A stretch of DNA of 64,000 nucleotides from Paramagnetospirillum magneticum AMB-1 (GCF_000009985.1 NC_007626.1:1698745-1762744), one strand, 5' to 3'; numbered from the stretch's first letter, positions 8,172 through 17,856 are shown. Numbers and translations are program-made. Notes: generated from the letters alone by a model not told the origin.

Positions 8172-8591
8172 ATGGCACTGATCGTCTTCTACGAAAAGCC
8201 GGGCTGCATGAACAATACCCGTCAAAAGCAGCTGCTGGCCAAGTCGGGACACGACGTGGTGGCGCTCGACATCCGCGCCCAGGGCTGGAGTCCCGACACC
8301 CTGCGACCGTTCTTCGACGGCTTGCCGGTGGCCCAATGGTTCAACCGGGCCGCACCCCGGGTCAAATCCGGGGCGGTGGTGCCCGAGGCCATCGGCGCGG
8401 ACGAGGCCCTGGCCGAGATGTGCATGGATCCGTTGCTGATCCGGCGTCCACTGATGGAAAGCAGTGGGCGGCGCATGGCCGGCTTCGACGAGGCGGCGGT
8501 CGACGCCTGGCTGGGCCTGGCCCCGGCGCCCGAACCCCTGTCGGAAACCTGCCCCCGCAGCGACGGAATCTGCTCGGTCCCCGGACGGTAG
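8172..8591 (+). CDS. ArsC/Spx-like nitrogenase-associated protein
   Basis: A 139-residue protein starting MALIVFYEKPGCMNNTRQKQLL, a thioredoxin-fold opening with a single Cys in the position of the ArsC catalytic Cys. It resembles the family annotated as nitrogenase-associated protein (ArsC-like, NifO-like), commonly found beside nif and dra genes. The central RPLMESSGRRMAGFD segment matches the ArsC-like RPLL...GYDE pattern. The start at ATG 8172 is supported by GAGGGAGGG just upstream; a GTG at 8154 overlapping the draG stop is the alternative. The biochemical role is not established. Confidence 0.8.
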   Translation: MALIVFYEKPGCMNNTRQKQLLAKSGHDVVALDIRAQGWSPDTLRPFFDGLPVAQWFNRAAPRVKSGAVVPEAIGADEALAEMCMDPLLIRRPLMESSGRRMAGFDEAAVDAWLGLAPAPEPLSETCPRSDGICSVPGR

Positions 8592-8606
8592 CCTATCCCA
8601 GCGCGT

Positions 8607-8633
8607 CCCGTCCGGGGCATCGCCCCGGACGGG
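8607..8633. terminator. Hairpin between convergent genes
   Basis: A perfect 12-bp stem (CCCGTCCGGGGC / GCCCCGGACGGG) with a 3-base loop, 15 bases after the ArsC-like gene stop and 18 bases before the stop of the convergent chemoreceptor gene. There is no clear T-run on either side, so it may be a bidirectional or Rho-assisted terminator. Confidence 0.6.
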
Positions 8634-8651
8634 TGCGGGCGATAGCCTGAT

Positions 8652-10673
8652 CTATACCGCCTGAACGCTGGCCAGGAAGGTCTCCACGTGCTTGCCCAGG
8701 CTGGTGCCGGATTCTTCGAGTACCTCGGCCACCTTGAACATGTTGGAAGCCATCTCGCCGGTCATGTGGGCGGCCGACGACACCTCGGAGATGTTGCTGG
8801 TCACCTCGTGATTGCCGTTGGCGGCTTCCTGCACGTTGCGGACGATTTCCTGGGTGGCGGCGTTTTGCTCCTCGACCGCGGCGGCGATGGACGACACCAC
8901 CTCGTCCACCCGTCCAATGGCGGCGCCCACCGTCTTGATGGCGTTCACAGCGCTTTGGGTGGAGTTCTGGATGCCGCCGATCTGTTCGGCGATCTCACTG
9001 GTGGCCTTGGCGGTCTGGGTGGCCAGGTGCTTGACCTCGTTGGCCACCACGGCGAAGCCCTTGCCGGCCTCACCGGCGCGGGCCGCCTCGATGGTGGCGT
9101 TCAAGGCCAGCAGATTGGTCTGGGCGGCGATGTCGTTGATCAGGCTGACGATTTCGCCGATCTTCTGGGCGGCGGTGGACAGGCCTTCCACGGTGGCGTC
9201 GGCGGTCTGGACGCCGTCCACCGCTTCCTGGGTGATGCGGGTGGTGTCTTGCACCCGGCGGCTGATCTCATGGGTGGAGGCGCCCAGTTCCTCGGCGGCG
9301 CTGGCCACGGTCTGGATATTGGCGGTGGCCTGCTCGGCGGCGGCGGCCACGGCGGCACTCTGGCGCGAGGTCTGCTCGGCGGCGGCGTGCAGGCTGGTGG
9401 AGGTGGAGTGAACGTTCTGCACCGTGTTGTCCACCTTGGCGATCACCCGGCGGATCATCACGTCGAAATCGGCGGTCAGCAATTCGCGCTTGCGGCCGCG
9501 GGCCACCTCGCGTTCCTGGTCGGCGCGGGCCTCGGCCTCCAGTTGCTCGGCGCGGATGAGGCCGTCCTTGAACACCTGGACGGCACGGGCCATTTCGCCG
9601 ATCTCGTCCTTGTTCTCGGTGGCGGGAATGGCGACGGTCTTGTCGCCGGAGGCCAGCTTGGTCATGGTGTCGGTCATGGCCTGAACCGGCGTGACGATGC
9701 TGCCGGCGATCAGCAGGGCCAGCAATAATCCGACGGCCAGGGCGGCGCCCGAGACGACCAGGCCGCTGACGGTGGCCCGTCCCATACCGCTGATGGTCTG
9801 CCCCTTCAGGGTGTCCAGACGTTCAACCTGCGCGGTCCGGACCTGATTGGCCAGTTTGGCGATTTCCATGGCCTCGTTGCGCATCACGGTGTTGGCCAGC
9901 TGCTCGACCTGCATGGTCCTGTCCACCATCTGTCCGAAGGCGGCGGCATAGCTTTCGGCCTGGGCGGCGGCATCCTTGGCCAGGCGCTTGCGGGCTGGGT
10001 CGCGCAGGCGCTCCTCCAGCGAGTGGACGAGGCCGAGGAAGGCGGTCATCTGCTGGCGCGAGGCGTCGGCAAGCTTCGGCGTCGGGGTGCTGGTGAAGCG
10101 GCTGGCCAGCAGGCGCGCCTGCATCAGGGCTTCCTGGGTCTGGCTGCTCTGCGCGGCCGCCTCGAAGTCGCCGCTGGCCATGGCCCCGGAGACAATGCTC
10201 GCCATGGCTTCGCGGGCCTGCTGGCCCAGGACGCTCAGTTGCTCGTTGATCAGCTTTTCCTTGGCCGCCCGGGCCTCGGCCATTTTTTCGAAATTGGCGG
10301 CGTAGCCATCGATTTCGCCCGACATTTTGGTCAGGGCTTCGCGGCGCGCCGGATTGACGGTCTTGCCGGTGATCTCGGCGATGTCCTTGCGGACCTTGGC
10401 AAGCTGTTCGCGGGCGGCCTTTGCCGACGCCGCGTCCCCCTCGTTGGCGTAGTTCCGGACATTGCGCCGAGCCTCGGTGAAATCGCCGACCAGAACGGCG
10501 ACCCGCACGGTGTTGTCACTGACCCTGGAGAACTCCTCGACCTGATCGGTGGCGGAGCTCAGACCGTTGGCTCCGATGATGGCGATCAGGGCCAGCAAGA
10601 GCAGAACAAGGCCGAACCCAAGGAAAATGCGGGCTCTCACGGTAAAACGGGATAGGGTCTGGTCGAGAGCCAT
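8652..10673 (-). CDS. Methyl-accepting chemotaxis protein
   Basis: A 673-residue transmembrane chemoreceptor. TM1 is near residues 17-36 (FLGFGLVLLLLALIAIIGA), a long helical periplasmic region with no recognised PAS/Cache fold spans about 40-300, TM2 is near 305-330, followed by a HAMP domain and a DEIGEMARAVQVFKDG segment. The cytoplasmic signalling tip contains DIAAQTNLLALNATIEAARAGE and GKGFAVVANEVK, the CheA/CheW-binding hallmark. The helical sensor resembles the helical-bundle class. The ligand cannot be inferred. It sits between two nif blocks, so an energy- or nitrogen-taxis role is possible but unproven. Confidence 0.95.
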   Translation of the reverse strand: MALDQTLSRFTVRARIFLGFGLVLLLLALIAIIGANGLSSATDQVEEFSRVSDNTVRVAVLVGDFTEARRNVRNYANEGDAASAKAAREQLAKVRKDIAEITGKTVNPARREALTKMSGEIDGYAANFEKMAEARAAKEKLINEQLSVLGQQAREAMASIVSGAMASGDFEAAAQSSQTQEALMQARLLASRFTSTPTPKLADASRQQMTAFLGLVHSLEERLRDPARKRLAKDAAAQAESYAAAFGQMVDRTMQVEQLANTVMRNEAMEIAKLANQVRTAQVERLDTLKGQTISGMGRATVSGLVVSGAALAVGLLLALLIAGSIVTPVQAMTDTMTKLASGDKTVAIPATENKDEIGEMARAVQVFKDGLIRAEQLEAEARADQEREVARGRKRELLTADFDVMIRRVIAKVDNTVQNVHSTSTSLHAAAEQTSRQSAAVAAAAEQATANIQTVASAAEELGASTHEISRRVQDTTRITQEAVDGVQTADATVEGLSTAAQKIGEIVSLINDIAAQTNLLALNATIEAARAGEAGKGFAVVANEVKHLATQTAKATSEIAEQIGGIQNSTQSAVNAIKTVGAAIGRVDEVVSSIAAAVEEQNAATQEIVRNVQEAANGNHEVTSNISEVSSAAHMTGEMASNMFKVAEVLEESGTSLGKHVETFLASVQAV

Positions 10674-10858
10674 GAGGGGGAATGCTCCTATGTAAATGGT
10701 GCTGTCTGATGCCGGCGCTTATGAATAAATCGTCCGGTCATGTGAACATTATGATTATCTCAATCAGAGCGCTATCTGTAAACATGGCGATTATACTCTG
10801 GAATGTGTTTTTATGACGTCTTCGGGGTGCTTCGCGATTCCCTTATTTCAAAAGAATG

Positions 10859-10886
10859 AAGGGGCGCCCCGCCGGGGGCGCCCCTT
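10859..10886 (-). terminator. Terminator of the nifB operon
   Basis: AAGGGGCGCCCC (10859-10870) and GGGGCGCCCCTT (10875-10886) form a perfect 12-bp stem with a 4-base loop. On the minus strand the T-rich TTCATTCTTTTG follows. It lies 24 bases after the ferredoxin gene stop, the last gene of the operon. Confidence 0.85.
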
Positions 10887-10909
10887 CTCGATCTGCAGGC
10901 TTCCGCCAC

Positions 10910-11293
10910 CTATCGCCGCAGATCGATCTCGACGCCCGGCTCGCCCGAGAATTCCACCAGGATGTTCTCGTCGCGGACGATGTACTGACAGGCCAGCCGG
11001 TAGGGCGGGGGCATGTCGTTGGTTTCGGTGTCGTTCAACTGAGCCTTGGTCATCTTGCCATTGACCGAAAGGGTAAGCTTTTCCTTGTCGGTCAGGTGGA
11101 TGCCGTGGGGGGCGCGGTCGTCAAGGATGGTCACCTTGATCAGGCACGAGCCGCATTCGCCGTCCTGGCACTGGCAGGGAATGGCGATATTGTTCTGCTT
11201 GGCCACGCCCAGCAGGGTCTTGTTGTCGCCGGCCACCGCATAGACGGTGACGTCCTTTTCCAGGGTCGGCGCGCTGAAAGTCACATTGGCCAT
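10910..11293 (-). CDS. Plant-type [2Fe-2S] ferredoxin, nif-linked
   Basis: A 127-residue protein with the [2Fe-2S] ligand cluster PCQCQDGECGSCLI (C-x4-5-C-x2-C arrangement, about residues 40-50) and a distal Cys in RLACQYIV. It resembles nif-associated 2Fe-2S ferredoxins such as FdxD. As the last gene of the nifB operon it probably serves in electron transfer to nitrogenase, to cofactor assembly, or in protection; which of these cannot be decided here. ATG 11293 has a GGAGAGGATG-type ribosome site upstream. Confidence 0.87.
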   Translation of the reverse strand: MANVTFSAPTLEKDVTVYAVAGDNKTLLGVAKQNNIAIPCQCQDGECGSCLIKVTILDDRAPHGIHLTDKEKLTLSVNGKMTKAQLNDTETNDMPPPYRLACQYIVRDENILVEFSGEPGVEIDLRR

Positions 11294-11325
11294 GTTTCAT
11301 CCTCTCCAAGGGTTGATGGCGGCGG

Positions 11326-12180
11326 TCAGGCCGGGTTGGCTTCGGTCATCAAAGGGACGGCCTCGGCCAGCGGCAAGATGATGGGGGTGATGCCCTCGAG
11401 CTCCAGGAACTTGATCTCGTTGCGGGTCAGGTCGCCGGGGATGACGGCGTAACGCGGGCCGCTCGAACGCTTGGTGATCTGGCGGGCGAAGGTCCGCAGA
11501 ATCTGGTCATAGAAGCGGCAGCCCAGGAAGACGAAGCCCCGGCTGGACCGGCGATCCTTGACCACCTGGGGAATGGGGGTCCCGATGTCGATGTCGGTCA
11601 GCACTTCCACATAGTCTGAATCCGACACCAGCACGTCGCCGGTGGGCTGGGCGGCGCCATGGGGCTTGTAAAGCACGGTGCGCCAGCCGTCGGCCACGTC
11701 GTCGCCGACGATGGCGCCATCGGGCGAAACGGCCCGGAACCAGACGCCGCCATCCAGACGCCGCGCCTTGGAACAGCCCTGGACGATGCCCCAGTTGTCG
11801 CGTCCCGCCGTCTCGAAGGCGGCCTTCATGGCGCCGTCATACCAGGTGTCGACCACCATGGGCAGCTTGGGCAGCCCGGCCAGCCAGCGGTGCAGGGCGT
11901 TGGGCTCCGGCACCGGCTGGAAGAAGGCGGCCATCAGCTTGTCCAGGGTGACCCGGTGCTTGTGGGTCTCGATGTACTGGGCGGAATGCCACAGGTTATT
12001 CTTGATGCGGCCGGGAACGCCCACCTTGGACGCCAGGGCCAGGGACAGGGCACGAGCCCCGACCGGCACCGGCGGTTCCGCCCCGATGGTCAGCACGTCA
12101 GGCCCCAGGAAGGGGATGAGATTGCCCGCAGCAATCTCCGCGCCGATACCGGCGAGCAGCGAACGAGGGGAGTCGAGCAT
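11326..12180 (-). CDS. SIR2-like domain protein in the nif operon
   Basis: A 284-residue protein that reads as a SIR2-like (SIR2_2-type) Rossmann protein: an N-terminal GNLIPFLGPDVL segment where sirtuins have GAG, a YKPHGA...SDSDYVEVL segment with a candidate catalytic His, a FVFLGCRFYDQILR segment, and a C-terminal RYAVIPGDL...GITPIILPL strand pair. ATG 12180 is chosen because AGGAGG lies eight bases upstream; a longer start at 12198 is less likely. It lies between nifT and the ferredoxin gene, so it is expected to be co-expressed with nifB. Its role in nitrogen fixation is unknown; NAD+ binding or hydrolysis is inference. Confidence 0.75.
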   Translation of the reverse strand: MLDSPRSLLAGIGAEIAAGNLIPFLGPDVLTIGAEPPVPVGARALSLALASKVGVPGRIKNNLWHSAQYIETHKHRVTLDKLMAAFFQPVPEPNALHRWLAGLPKLPMVVDTWYDGAMKAAFETAGRDNWGIVQGCSKARRLDGGVWFRAVSPDGAIVGDDVADGWRTVLYKPHGAAQPTGDVLVSDSDYVEVLTDIDIGTPIPQVVKDRRSSRGFVFLGCRFYDQILRTFARQITKRSSGPRYAVIPGDLTRNEIKFLELEGITPIILPLAEAVPLMTEANPA

Positions 12181-12203
12181 GGCCGCGTCCTCCTGCATGG
12201 GGA

Positions 12204-12419
12204 TCAGTCGTCGCCGCCGGACAGCTTTCGTGCTTCGACGGTGATGGGCAGCTTGGTATCGGGCGGCATGTCGGGCATGGCAAAGGTCCAGCCATTGGCG
12301 ATCTTGATGGTGCCGCCCCAGATGCCGTCCTTCTCGGACTCGACGACCAGTTCCTCGAGATCCTTCTTGGGCACGTAGATCTCGTACTTTTCGCCGACCT
12401 TGCGCAGCATGACCTTCAT
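12204..12419 (-). CDS. nifT: NifT/FixU protein
   Basis: A 71-residue protein starting MKVMLRKVGEKYEIYVPKKD, then DLEELVVESEKDGIWGG and GWTFAMPDMP, matching NifT/FixU. NifT is small, conserved in nif clusters and of unclear function, usually dispensable. The ATG overlaps the nifZ stop by four bases (ATGA), showing translational coupling. Many longer in-frame starts exist upstream but overlap nifZ out of frame and are rejected. Confidence 0.92.
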   Translation of the reverse strand: MKVMLRKVGEKYEIYVPKKDLEELVVESEKDGIWGGTIKIANGWTFAMPDMPPDTKLPITVEARKLSGGDD

Positions 12420-12697
12420 GACGCCTTCCTCTCTTCTTCTTCGATCCGCTTGAGTTCGTGGGCCCGCATGCCGACCAGCATCCGGGCTTCCACGAAGTCC
12501 ACGGAATAGACGTAGAAGCGGTTGAGATAGGTCCCCACCTGGGAGACGTAACCCCACTCGCCCTTGCGGATCAGGAACTCGCCAATCCTGGACCCCGGAT
12601 AGGTGCCGTCATTGCGGACGTCCCGAAGCGCCATGACCTTGTCACCGCGCTGGTAAACGGGTTCGTCCCATAGCTCGAAATGGGTTCCATCGCTCAT
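12416..12697 (-). CDS. nifZ: NifZ protein
   Basis: A 93-residue protein with DEPVYQRGDKVMALRDVRNDGTYPG and KGEWGYVSQVGTYLNRFYVYSVDF, diagnostic of NifZ, which helps mature the P-clusters of the MoFe protein. ATG 12697 has GAGGAGG five bases upstream. It follows fdxN across a hairpin and overlaps nifT by four bases. Confidence 0.94.
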   Translation of the reverse strand: MSDGTHFELWDEPVYQRGDKVMALRDVRNDGTYPGSRIGEFLIRKGEWGYVSQVGTYLNRFYVYSVDFVEARMLVGMRAHELKRIEEEERKAS

Positions 12698-12728
12698 GGC
12701 GACCTCCTCATTCGCGGACCTTCGGGGT

Positions 12729-12767
12729 CCGTCGTCCCGAACGGCGCATGGCGCCCCGGGACGACGG
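12729..12767 (-). other. Hairpin between fdxN and nifZ
   Basis: CCGTCGTCCCG (12729-12739) and CGGGACGACGG (12757-12767) form an 11-bp stem, with an inner GGCGC/GCGCC stem at 12743-12755. No T-run follows on the minus strand. It is probably an RNA-processing or stability element inside the operon, or a partial terminator. Confidence 0.5.
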
Positions 12768-12777
12768 GAAAAACGGG

Positions 12778-12966
12778 TCAGCCCTGGACGATGCAGCCCT
12801 CGACCGGGCACACCGCCTGGCACTTCGGGGCGTCGCCGTCGCACTCGGTGCAGCCGCTGGCCTTGATGGTGTAGACGTCGTTCTTGATGGAGATGGCGGC
12901 GTTGGGGCACTCGAACTCACAGGCGCCGCAGGTGGTGCATTCGGAAGCGATGATCTTCAGAGCCAT
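12778..12966 (-). CDS. fdxN: 2[4Fe-4S] ferredoxin, nif-linked
   Basis: A 62-residue ferredoxin starting MALKIIASECTTCGACEFECP, with the first C-x2-C-x2-C-x3-C-P motif and a second cluster motif containing a loop insertion (CTECDGDAPKCQAVCP, then a further Cys), the pattern of nif-type FdxN ferredoxins. It follows nifB directly (20 bases), as in many diazotrophs. FdxN supplies electrons for NifB-cofactor synthesis or nitrogenase. Confidence 0.92.
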   Translation of the reverse strand: MALKIIASECTTCGACEFECPNAAISIKNDVYTIKASGCTECDGDAPKCQAVCPVEGCIVQG

Positions 12967-12986
12967 GATTTTTCTCCTCTTCTCTC

Positions 12987-14483
12987 TTAAGCAATGTCGG
13001 CGGTATCGGACACCTGCCCGAAGCGCTGGGCGTACCAGCCGGCCACCGCCGTCTCGATGTATTCGAAGGGGTAGGCGTCCACCGCTTCGATGCCGGCCTT
13101 CTTCAGGTCGTCCTTGGGGCAGCGGCCGATCTTGGCCACGAACACCGTCTCGATGCCTTCCAGCGCGGCCAGTACAACATCCAGCTTGTCGTCGTCGCCA
13201 TAGCCGCCCTGACAGTAATTGTCGGCCTTGCGGTGGCCCGAGAAGCGCACGCCCTTGGCGTCCACTTCGAAGATCTGGAATTCCTTGGCGTGGCCGAAGT
13301 GCTGATTGATGCGCCCGCCGCCCTTGGTGCAGACGGCGACCAGCTTGGCCGGGGCCTCGATTTCGGCGACGGCTTCGGCCAGTTCGGCCTCGGCACCTTC
13401 CAGGGCCTTGGCGCGGTCGGCGCGTTCGCGCTCGACCACCTCGCGGTACAGGCGACGCGGCTCGGGGTCGTAGGCGGTGGCCACTTCCGGCAGCTTGTCC
13501 AGGGTGAAATCCTGGGACAGATCCTCGCCCAGCATGCCCACCGCGTCGGCGCGGCACTGGCGGCAATGGCGCATGAGATTGGCGCCGCCGGCCAGCTTGT
13601 CCTGAAGGTCCTTCAGTTCGGCGGGCTTGGGGCCACGCTGGCCGGACAGGCCGAAGGCGGTGCCGTGGGCGGCGTCGGAAATCAGCGGCATGACGTTATG
13701 CAGGAAAGCACCCCGCGCCTTGATCTCCTTGTTGACCTCGATCAGGTGCTGGTCGTTGATCCCGGGGATCATCACCGAGTTGATCTTGGTGAGGATGCCC
13801 CGCGACGTCAGGCCTTCCAGGCCTTCCATCTGGCGCTCGTGCAGGATGCGGGCGCCTTCGATCCCGGTGTAGCGCTTGCCCTTGAAGTAGATCCAGGGAT
13901 AGATCAGCGCGCCGATCTCGGGGTCGACCATGTTGATGGTGATGGTGACGTGGTCGATGTTGTGCCCGGCCAGCTCGTCCAGGTGGTCGGGCAGGGCCAG
14001 ACCGTTGGTCGAGACGCAGTATTTGAGGTCGGGCAGCAGCTTGGACACCTCGCGGAAGGTGGCCGCCGTCTTCTTCCAGTCGAACATGGAATCGCCGGGA
14101 CCGGCGATGCCCAGAACCGAAAGCTGCGGCACCTTGGCCGCCACCGCCGCCACCTTGCGCGCCGCCTGTTCCGGCGTCAGCTTCTCGCTGGTGACGCCGG
14201 GGCGCGATTCGTTGGCGCAGTCGTATTTCCGGTTACAGTAATTGCATTGGATGTTGCAGGCCGGAGCCACCGCCACATGCATGCGGGCGAAGTAGTGGTG
14301 CGCTTCTTCCGAATAGCACGGGTGGTCCTTGACCTTGTCCCAGATATGCGCGGGCATGTCGCCCTGGCCCTTGTCGGACCCGCACGAGCTGGAGGAACAG
14401 CCGCCGGTGGGCGCGGCCGGGGTCGCGGCGGGGACCATGGGTCCACGGGCGATGCTGGAGAGAGAAATGACGTTGCTGGACAC
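12987..14483 (-). CDS. nifB: FeMo-cofactor biosynthesis radical SAM protein NifB
   Basis: NifB makes NifB-co, the carbide-containing Fe-S core of FeMo-co. The 498-residue protein has the radical SAM motif C-x3-C-x2-C in PACNIQCNYCNRKYDC (Cys76, Cys80, Cys83), a Cys-rich N-terminus (GGCSSSSCG), the MRHCRQCRADAVGMLGED segment that holds additional cluster ligands, and a C-terminal NifX-like domain (from about residue 380, KLVAVCTKGGGRINQHFGHA). It is first in the nifB-fdxN-nifZ-nifT-SIR2-ferredoxin operon, with a -24/-12 promoter 40 bases upstream. Confidence 0.98.
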   Translation of the reverse strand: MSSNVISLSSIARGPMVPAATPAAPTGGCSSSSCGSDKGQGDMPAHIWDKVKDHPCYSEEAHHYFARMHVAVAPACNIQCNYCNRKYDCANESRPGVTSEKLTPEQAARKVAAVAAKVPQLSVLGIAGPGDSMFDWKKTAATFREVSKLLPDLKYCVSTNGLALPDHLDELAGHNIDHVTITINMVDPEIGALIYPWIYFKGKRYTGIEGARILHERQMEGLEGLTSRGILTKINSVMIPGINDQHLIEVNKEIKARGAFLHNVMPLISDAAHGTAFGLSGQRGPKPAELKDLQDKLAGGANLMRHCRQCRADAVGMLGEDLSQDFTLDKLPEVATAYDPEPRRLYREVVERERADRAKALEGAEAELAEAVAEIEAPAKLVAVCTKGGGRINQHFGHAKEFQIFEVDAKGVRFSGHRKADNYCQGGYGDDDKLDVVLAALEGIETVFVAKIGRCPKDDLKKAGIEAVDAYPFEYIETAVAGWYAQRFGQVSDTADIA

Positions 14484-14522
14484 CGGCGGCCTCCTCGTCA
14501 GGGGTCTATGCCGGATACCTTT

Positions 14523-14537
14523 GCAATGACGATGCCA
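14523..14537 (-). promoter_or_regulatory. Sigma-54 (-24/-12) promoter of the nifB operon
   Basis: The minus strand reads TGGCAT-CGTCA-TTGC, one mismatch from the RpoN consensus, with the correct spacing. It predicts a start near 14511, 28 bases before the nifB ATG. Confidence 0.88.
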
Positions 14538-14579
14538 AGTGCTGCATCGCGAGAAATGGCGGAAATTAAGGGGTTTCGG

Positions 14580-14621
14580 CTTTGTCGCATCCCCGACATG
14601 GAGGTCGGGGACGCGACAAAG
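14580..14621 (-). terminator. Terminator hairpin after gatB
   Basis: CTTTGTCGCAT-CCCCGAC (14580-14597) pairs with GTCGGGG-ACGCGACAAAG (14604-14621) with a single mismatch and a 6-base loop. It begins 11 bases after the gatB stop in the direction of transcription. No strong T-run follows. It separates gatB from the nifB promoter, which is read in the same direction. Confidence 0.7.
14583..14598. promoter_or_regulatory. NifA upstream activator site for nifB
   Basis: TGT-N10-ACA (TGTCGCATCCCCGACA), exact consensus, centred about 80 bases upstream of the predicted nifB start. It lies inside one arm and loop of the gatB terminator hairpin. Confidence 0.75.
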
Positions 14622-14631
14622 CGTGGGAAAC

Positions 14632-16089
14632 CTACCCCAGGATCTTCTTGGACAACATCTCGTTGACCATGGCCGGGTTGGCCTTGCCCTGGGTGGACTT
14701 CATCACCTGGCCGGTGAACCAGCCGAGCAGGGCGGTCTTGCCGTCCTTGACCTGCTGGACCTTGTCCGGATTGGCGCTGATCACCGCGTCCACCGCCGCC
14801 TCGATGGCGCCGGTGTCGGTGACCTGCTTCAGGCCGCGTTCCTCGACCAGGACGGCGGGGGCCTTGCCGGTCTCGACCATCAGGGCGAAGACGTCCTTGG
14901 CGAGGCGGCCCGACAGCGTGCCGTCCTTGATCAGGTCGATGAGTTGGCCGAGATTGGCGGCGGTGACCGGCGGGTTCTCGATGGTCTTGCCCGTGGCGTT
15001 CAGCGACGCGAAGAAGTCGCCCATCACCCAATTGCAGGCCATCTTGGAATCGCGGCCCTTGGCCACGGTCTCGAAGAACTCGGCCGAGGCCTTTTCCGCC
15101 ACCAGCACGCCGGCGTCATAGGCGTTGAGGCCGTATTCCGCCATGAAGCGGGCCTTCTTCTCGTCGGGCAGTTCGGGCAGGCCGGACTTGATGCCGTCCA
15201 CGAAGGACTGCTCGATCACCAGGGGCAGCAGGTCGGGGTCGGGGAAGTAGCGATAGTCGTGGGCATGCTCCTTGGAGCGCATGGACCGCGTCTCGCCCTT
15301 GACCGAATCGAACAGGCGGGTTTCCTGGCGGATCTCGCCGCCGCTCTCGTAGACGTCGATGTGGCGCCGGGCTTCGAATTCGATGGCCTGCTGCACGAAG
15401 CGGATGGAGTTGACGTTCTTGATCTCGCAGCGGGTGCGCAGCTCGGTCGAGCCCACGGGCCGCACCGAGACGTTGGCATCGCAGCGCATGCTGCCTTCCT
15501 GCATGTTGCCGTCGCAGGTCTCGAGATAACGCAGGATGGAGCGCAGCTTGGTGAGGTACAGGCCCGCCTCTTCCGGCGAGCGCAGGTCGGGCTTGGAGAC
15601 GATCTCCATCAGCGCCACGCCCGAACGGTTGAGGTCGATGAACGACTTGGACGGGTGCATGTCGTGGATGGACTTGCCGGCGTCCTGCTCCAGGTGCAGG
15701 CGCTCGATGCCCACGGTGCGGGTGCCGCCGTCGGGCAGGTCGAGGATCAACTCGCCTTCGCCCACGATGGGCTGGTCGTACTGGCTGATCTGATAGCCCT
15801 GGGGCAGGTCGGCGTAGAAGTAGTTCTTGCGGGCGAAGACCGAGGTCAGGTTGATCTTGGCCTTGAGGCCCAGACCGGTGCGCACCGCCTGCTCGACGCA
15901 GACTTCGTTGATCACCGGCAGCATGCCGGGGAAGCCGGCGTCGATGAAGCTCACCTGGGTGTTGGGCTCGGCGCCGAATTCGGTGGCGGCGCCACTGAAC
16001 AGCTTGGCCTTGGAGATGACCTGGGCATGAACCTCGAGACCGATGACGATCTCCCAATCGCCGGTTTCGCCCTGAATGATGTACGCCAT
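14632..16089 (-). CDS. gatB: Asp-tRNA(Asn)/Glu-tRNA(Gln) amidotransferase subunit B
   Basis: GatB of the GatCAB complex, which phosphorylates and amidates misacylated Glu-tRNA(Gln) and/or Asp-tRNA(Asn). The 485-residue protein has the family start (WEIVIGLEVHAQV), the YFYADLPQGYQISQYDQP segment, DLNRSGVALMEIVSKPD, and a C-terminal YqeY-like tail (residues about 330-485) that binds tRNA. Last gene of gatC-gatA-gatB, starting four bases after gatA. Confidence 0.98.
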   Translation of the reverse strand: MAYIIQGETGDWEIVIGLEVHAQVISKAKLFSGAATEFGAEPNTQVSFIDAGFPGMLPVINEVCVEQAVRTGLGLKAKINLTSVFARKNYFYADLPQGYQISQYDQPIVGEGELILDLPDGGTRTVGIERLHLEQDAGKSIHDMHPSKSFIDLNRSGVALMEIVSKPDLRSPEEAGLYLTKLRSILRYLETCDGNMQEGSMRCDANVSVRPVGSTELRTRCEIKNVNSIRFVQQAIEFEARRHIDVYESGGEIRQETRLFDSVKGETRSMRSKEHAHDYRYFPDPDLLPLVIEQSFVDGIKSGLPELPDEKKARFMAEYGLNAYDAGVLVAEKASAEFFETVAKGRDSKMACNWVMGDFFASLNATGKTIENPPVTAANLGQLIDLIKDGTLSGRLAKDVFALMVETGKAPAVLVEERGLKQVTDTGAIEAAVDAVISANPDKVQQVKDGKTALLGWFTGQVMKSTQGKANPAMVNEMLSKKILG

Positions 16090-16093
16090 GGTC

Positions 16094-17566
<1,473 letters not shown>

Positions 17567-17568
17567 GA

Positions 17569-17856
17569 TTATTCCACCACCTTGGGAACGGTGAAAAAGC
17601 CCTCGGCGGCCTCCGGCGCATTGGCCAGAACCTTGTCCGGATACCCGCCGTCATTGACCACGTCGGCCCGCATGGGCGCCGTGATGTCGGCCACCGAGGT
17701 CATGGGCTGCACGCCGTCGGTGTTCACCTCGGAGAGCTGCTCGACGAAGTGGAGGATGTTGGACAATTCGCCGGCGAGGTGGTCGAGTTCCTCGTCCTTG
17801 ACTTCGATGCGCGCCAATTCTGCAATGGCGCGGACGGTGGCTTTGTCGAGCGACAT
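17569..17856 (-). CDS. gatC: Asp-tRNA(Asn)/Glu-tRNA(Gln) amidotransferase subunit C
   Basis: A 95-residue protein starting MSLDKATVRAIAELARIEV, with LSNILHFVEQLSEVNTDGVQPM and a C-terminal FFTVPKVVE, the standard GatC pattern. GatC wraps GatA and stabilises the complex. ATG 17856 gives the family length; an upstream extension in the frame would add unrelated Pro/Thr-rich residues. Confidence 0.95.
   Translation of the reverse strand: MSLDKATVRAIAELARIEVKDEELDHLAGELSNILHFVEQLSEVNTDGVQPMTSVADITAPMRADVVNDGGYPDKVLANAPEAAEGFFTVPKVVE

Noticed and set aside
12416..12910. Longer start for nifZ reading back into fdxN
   Set aside because: ATG 12697 has a strong ribosome site and gives the family length; the extension overlaps fdxN out of frame.
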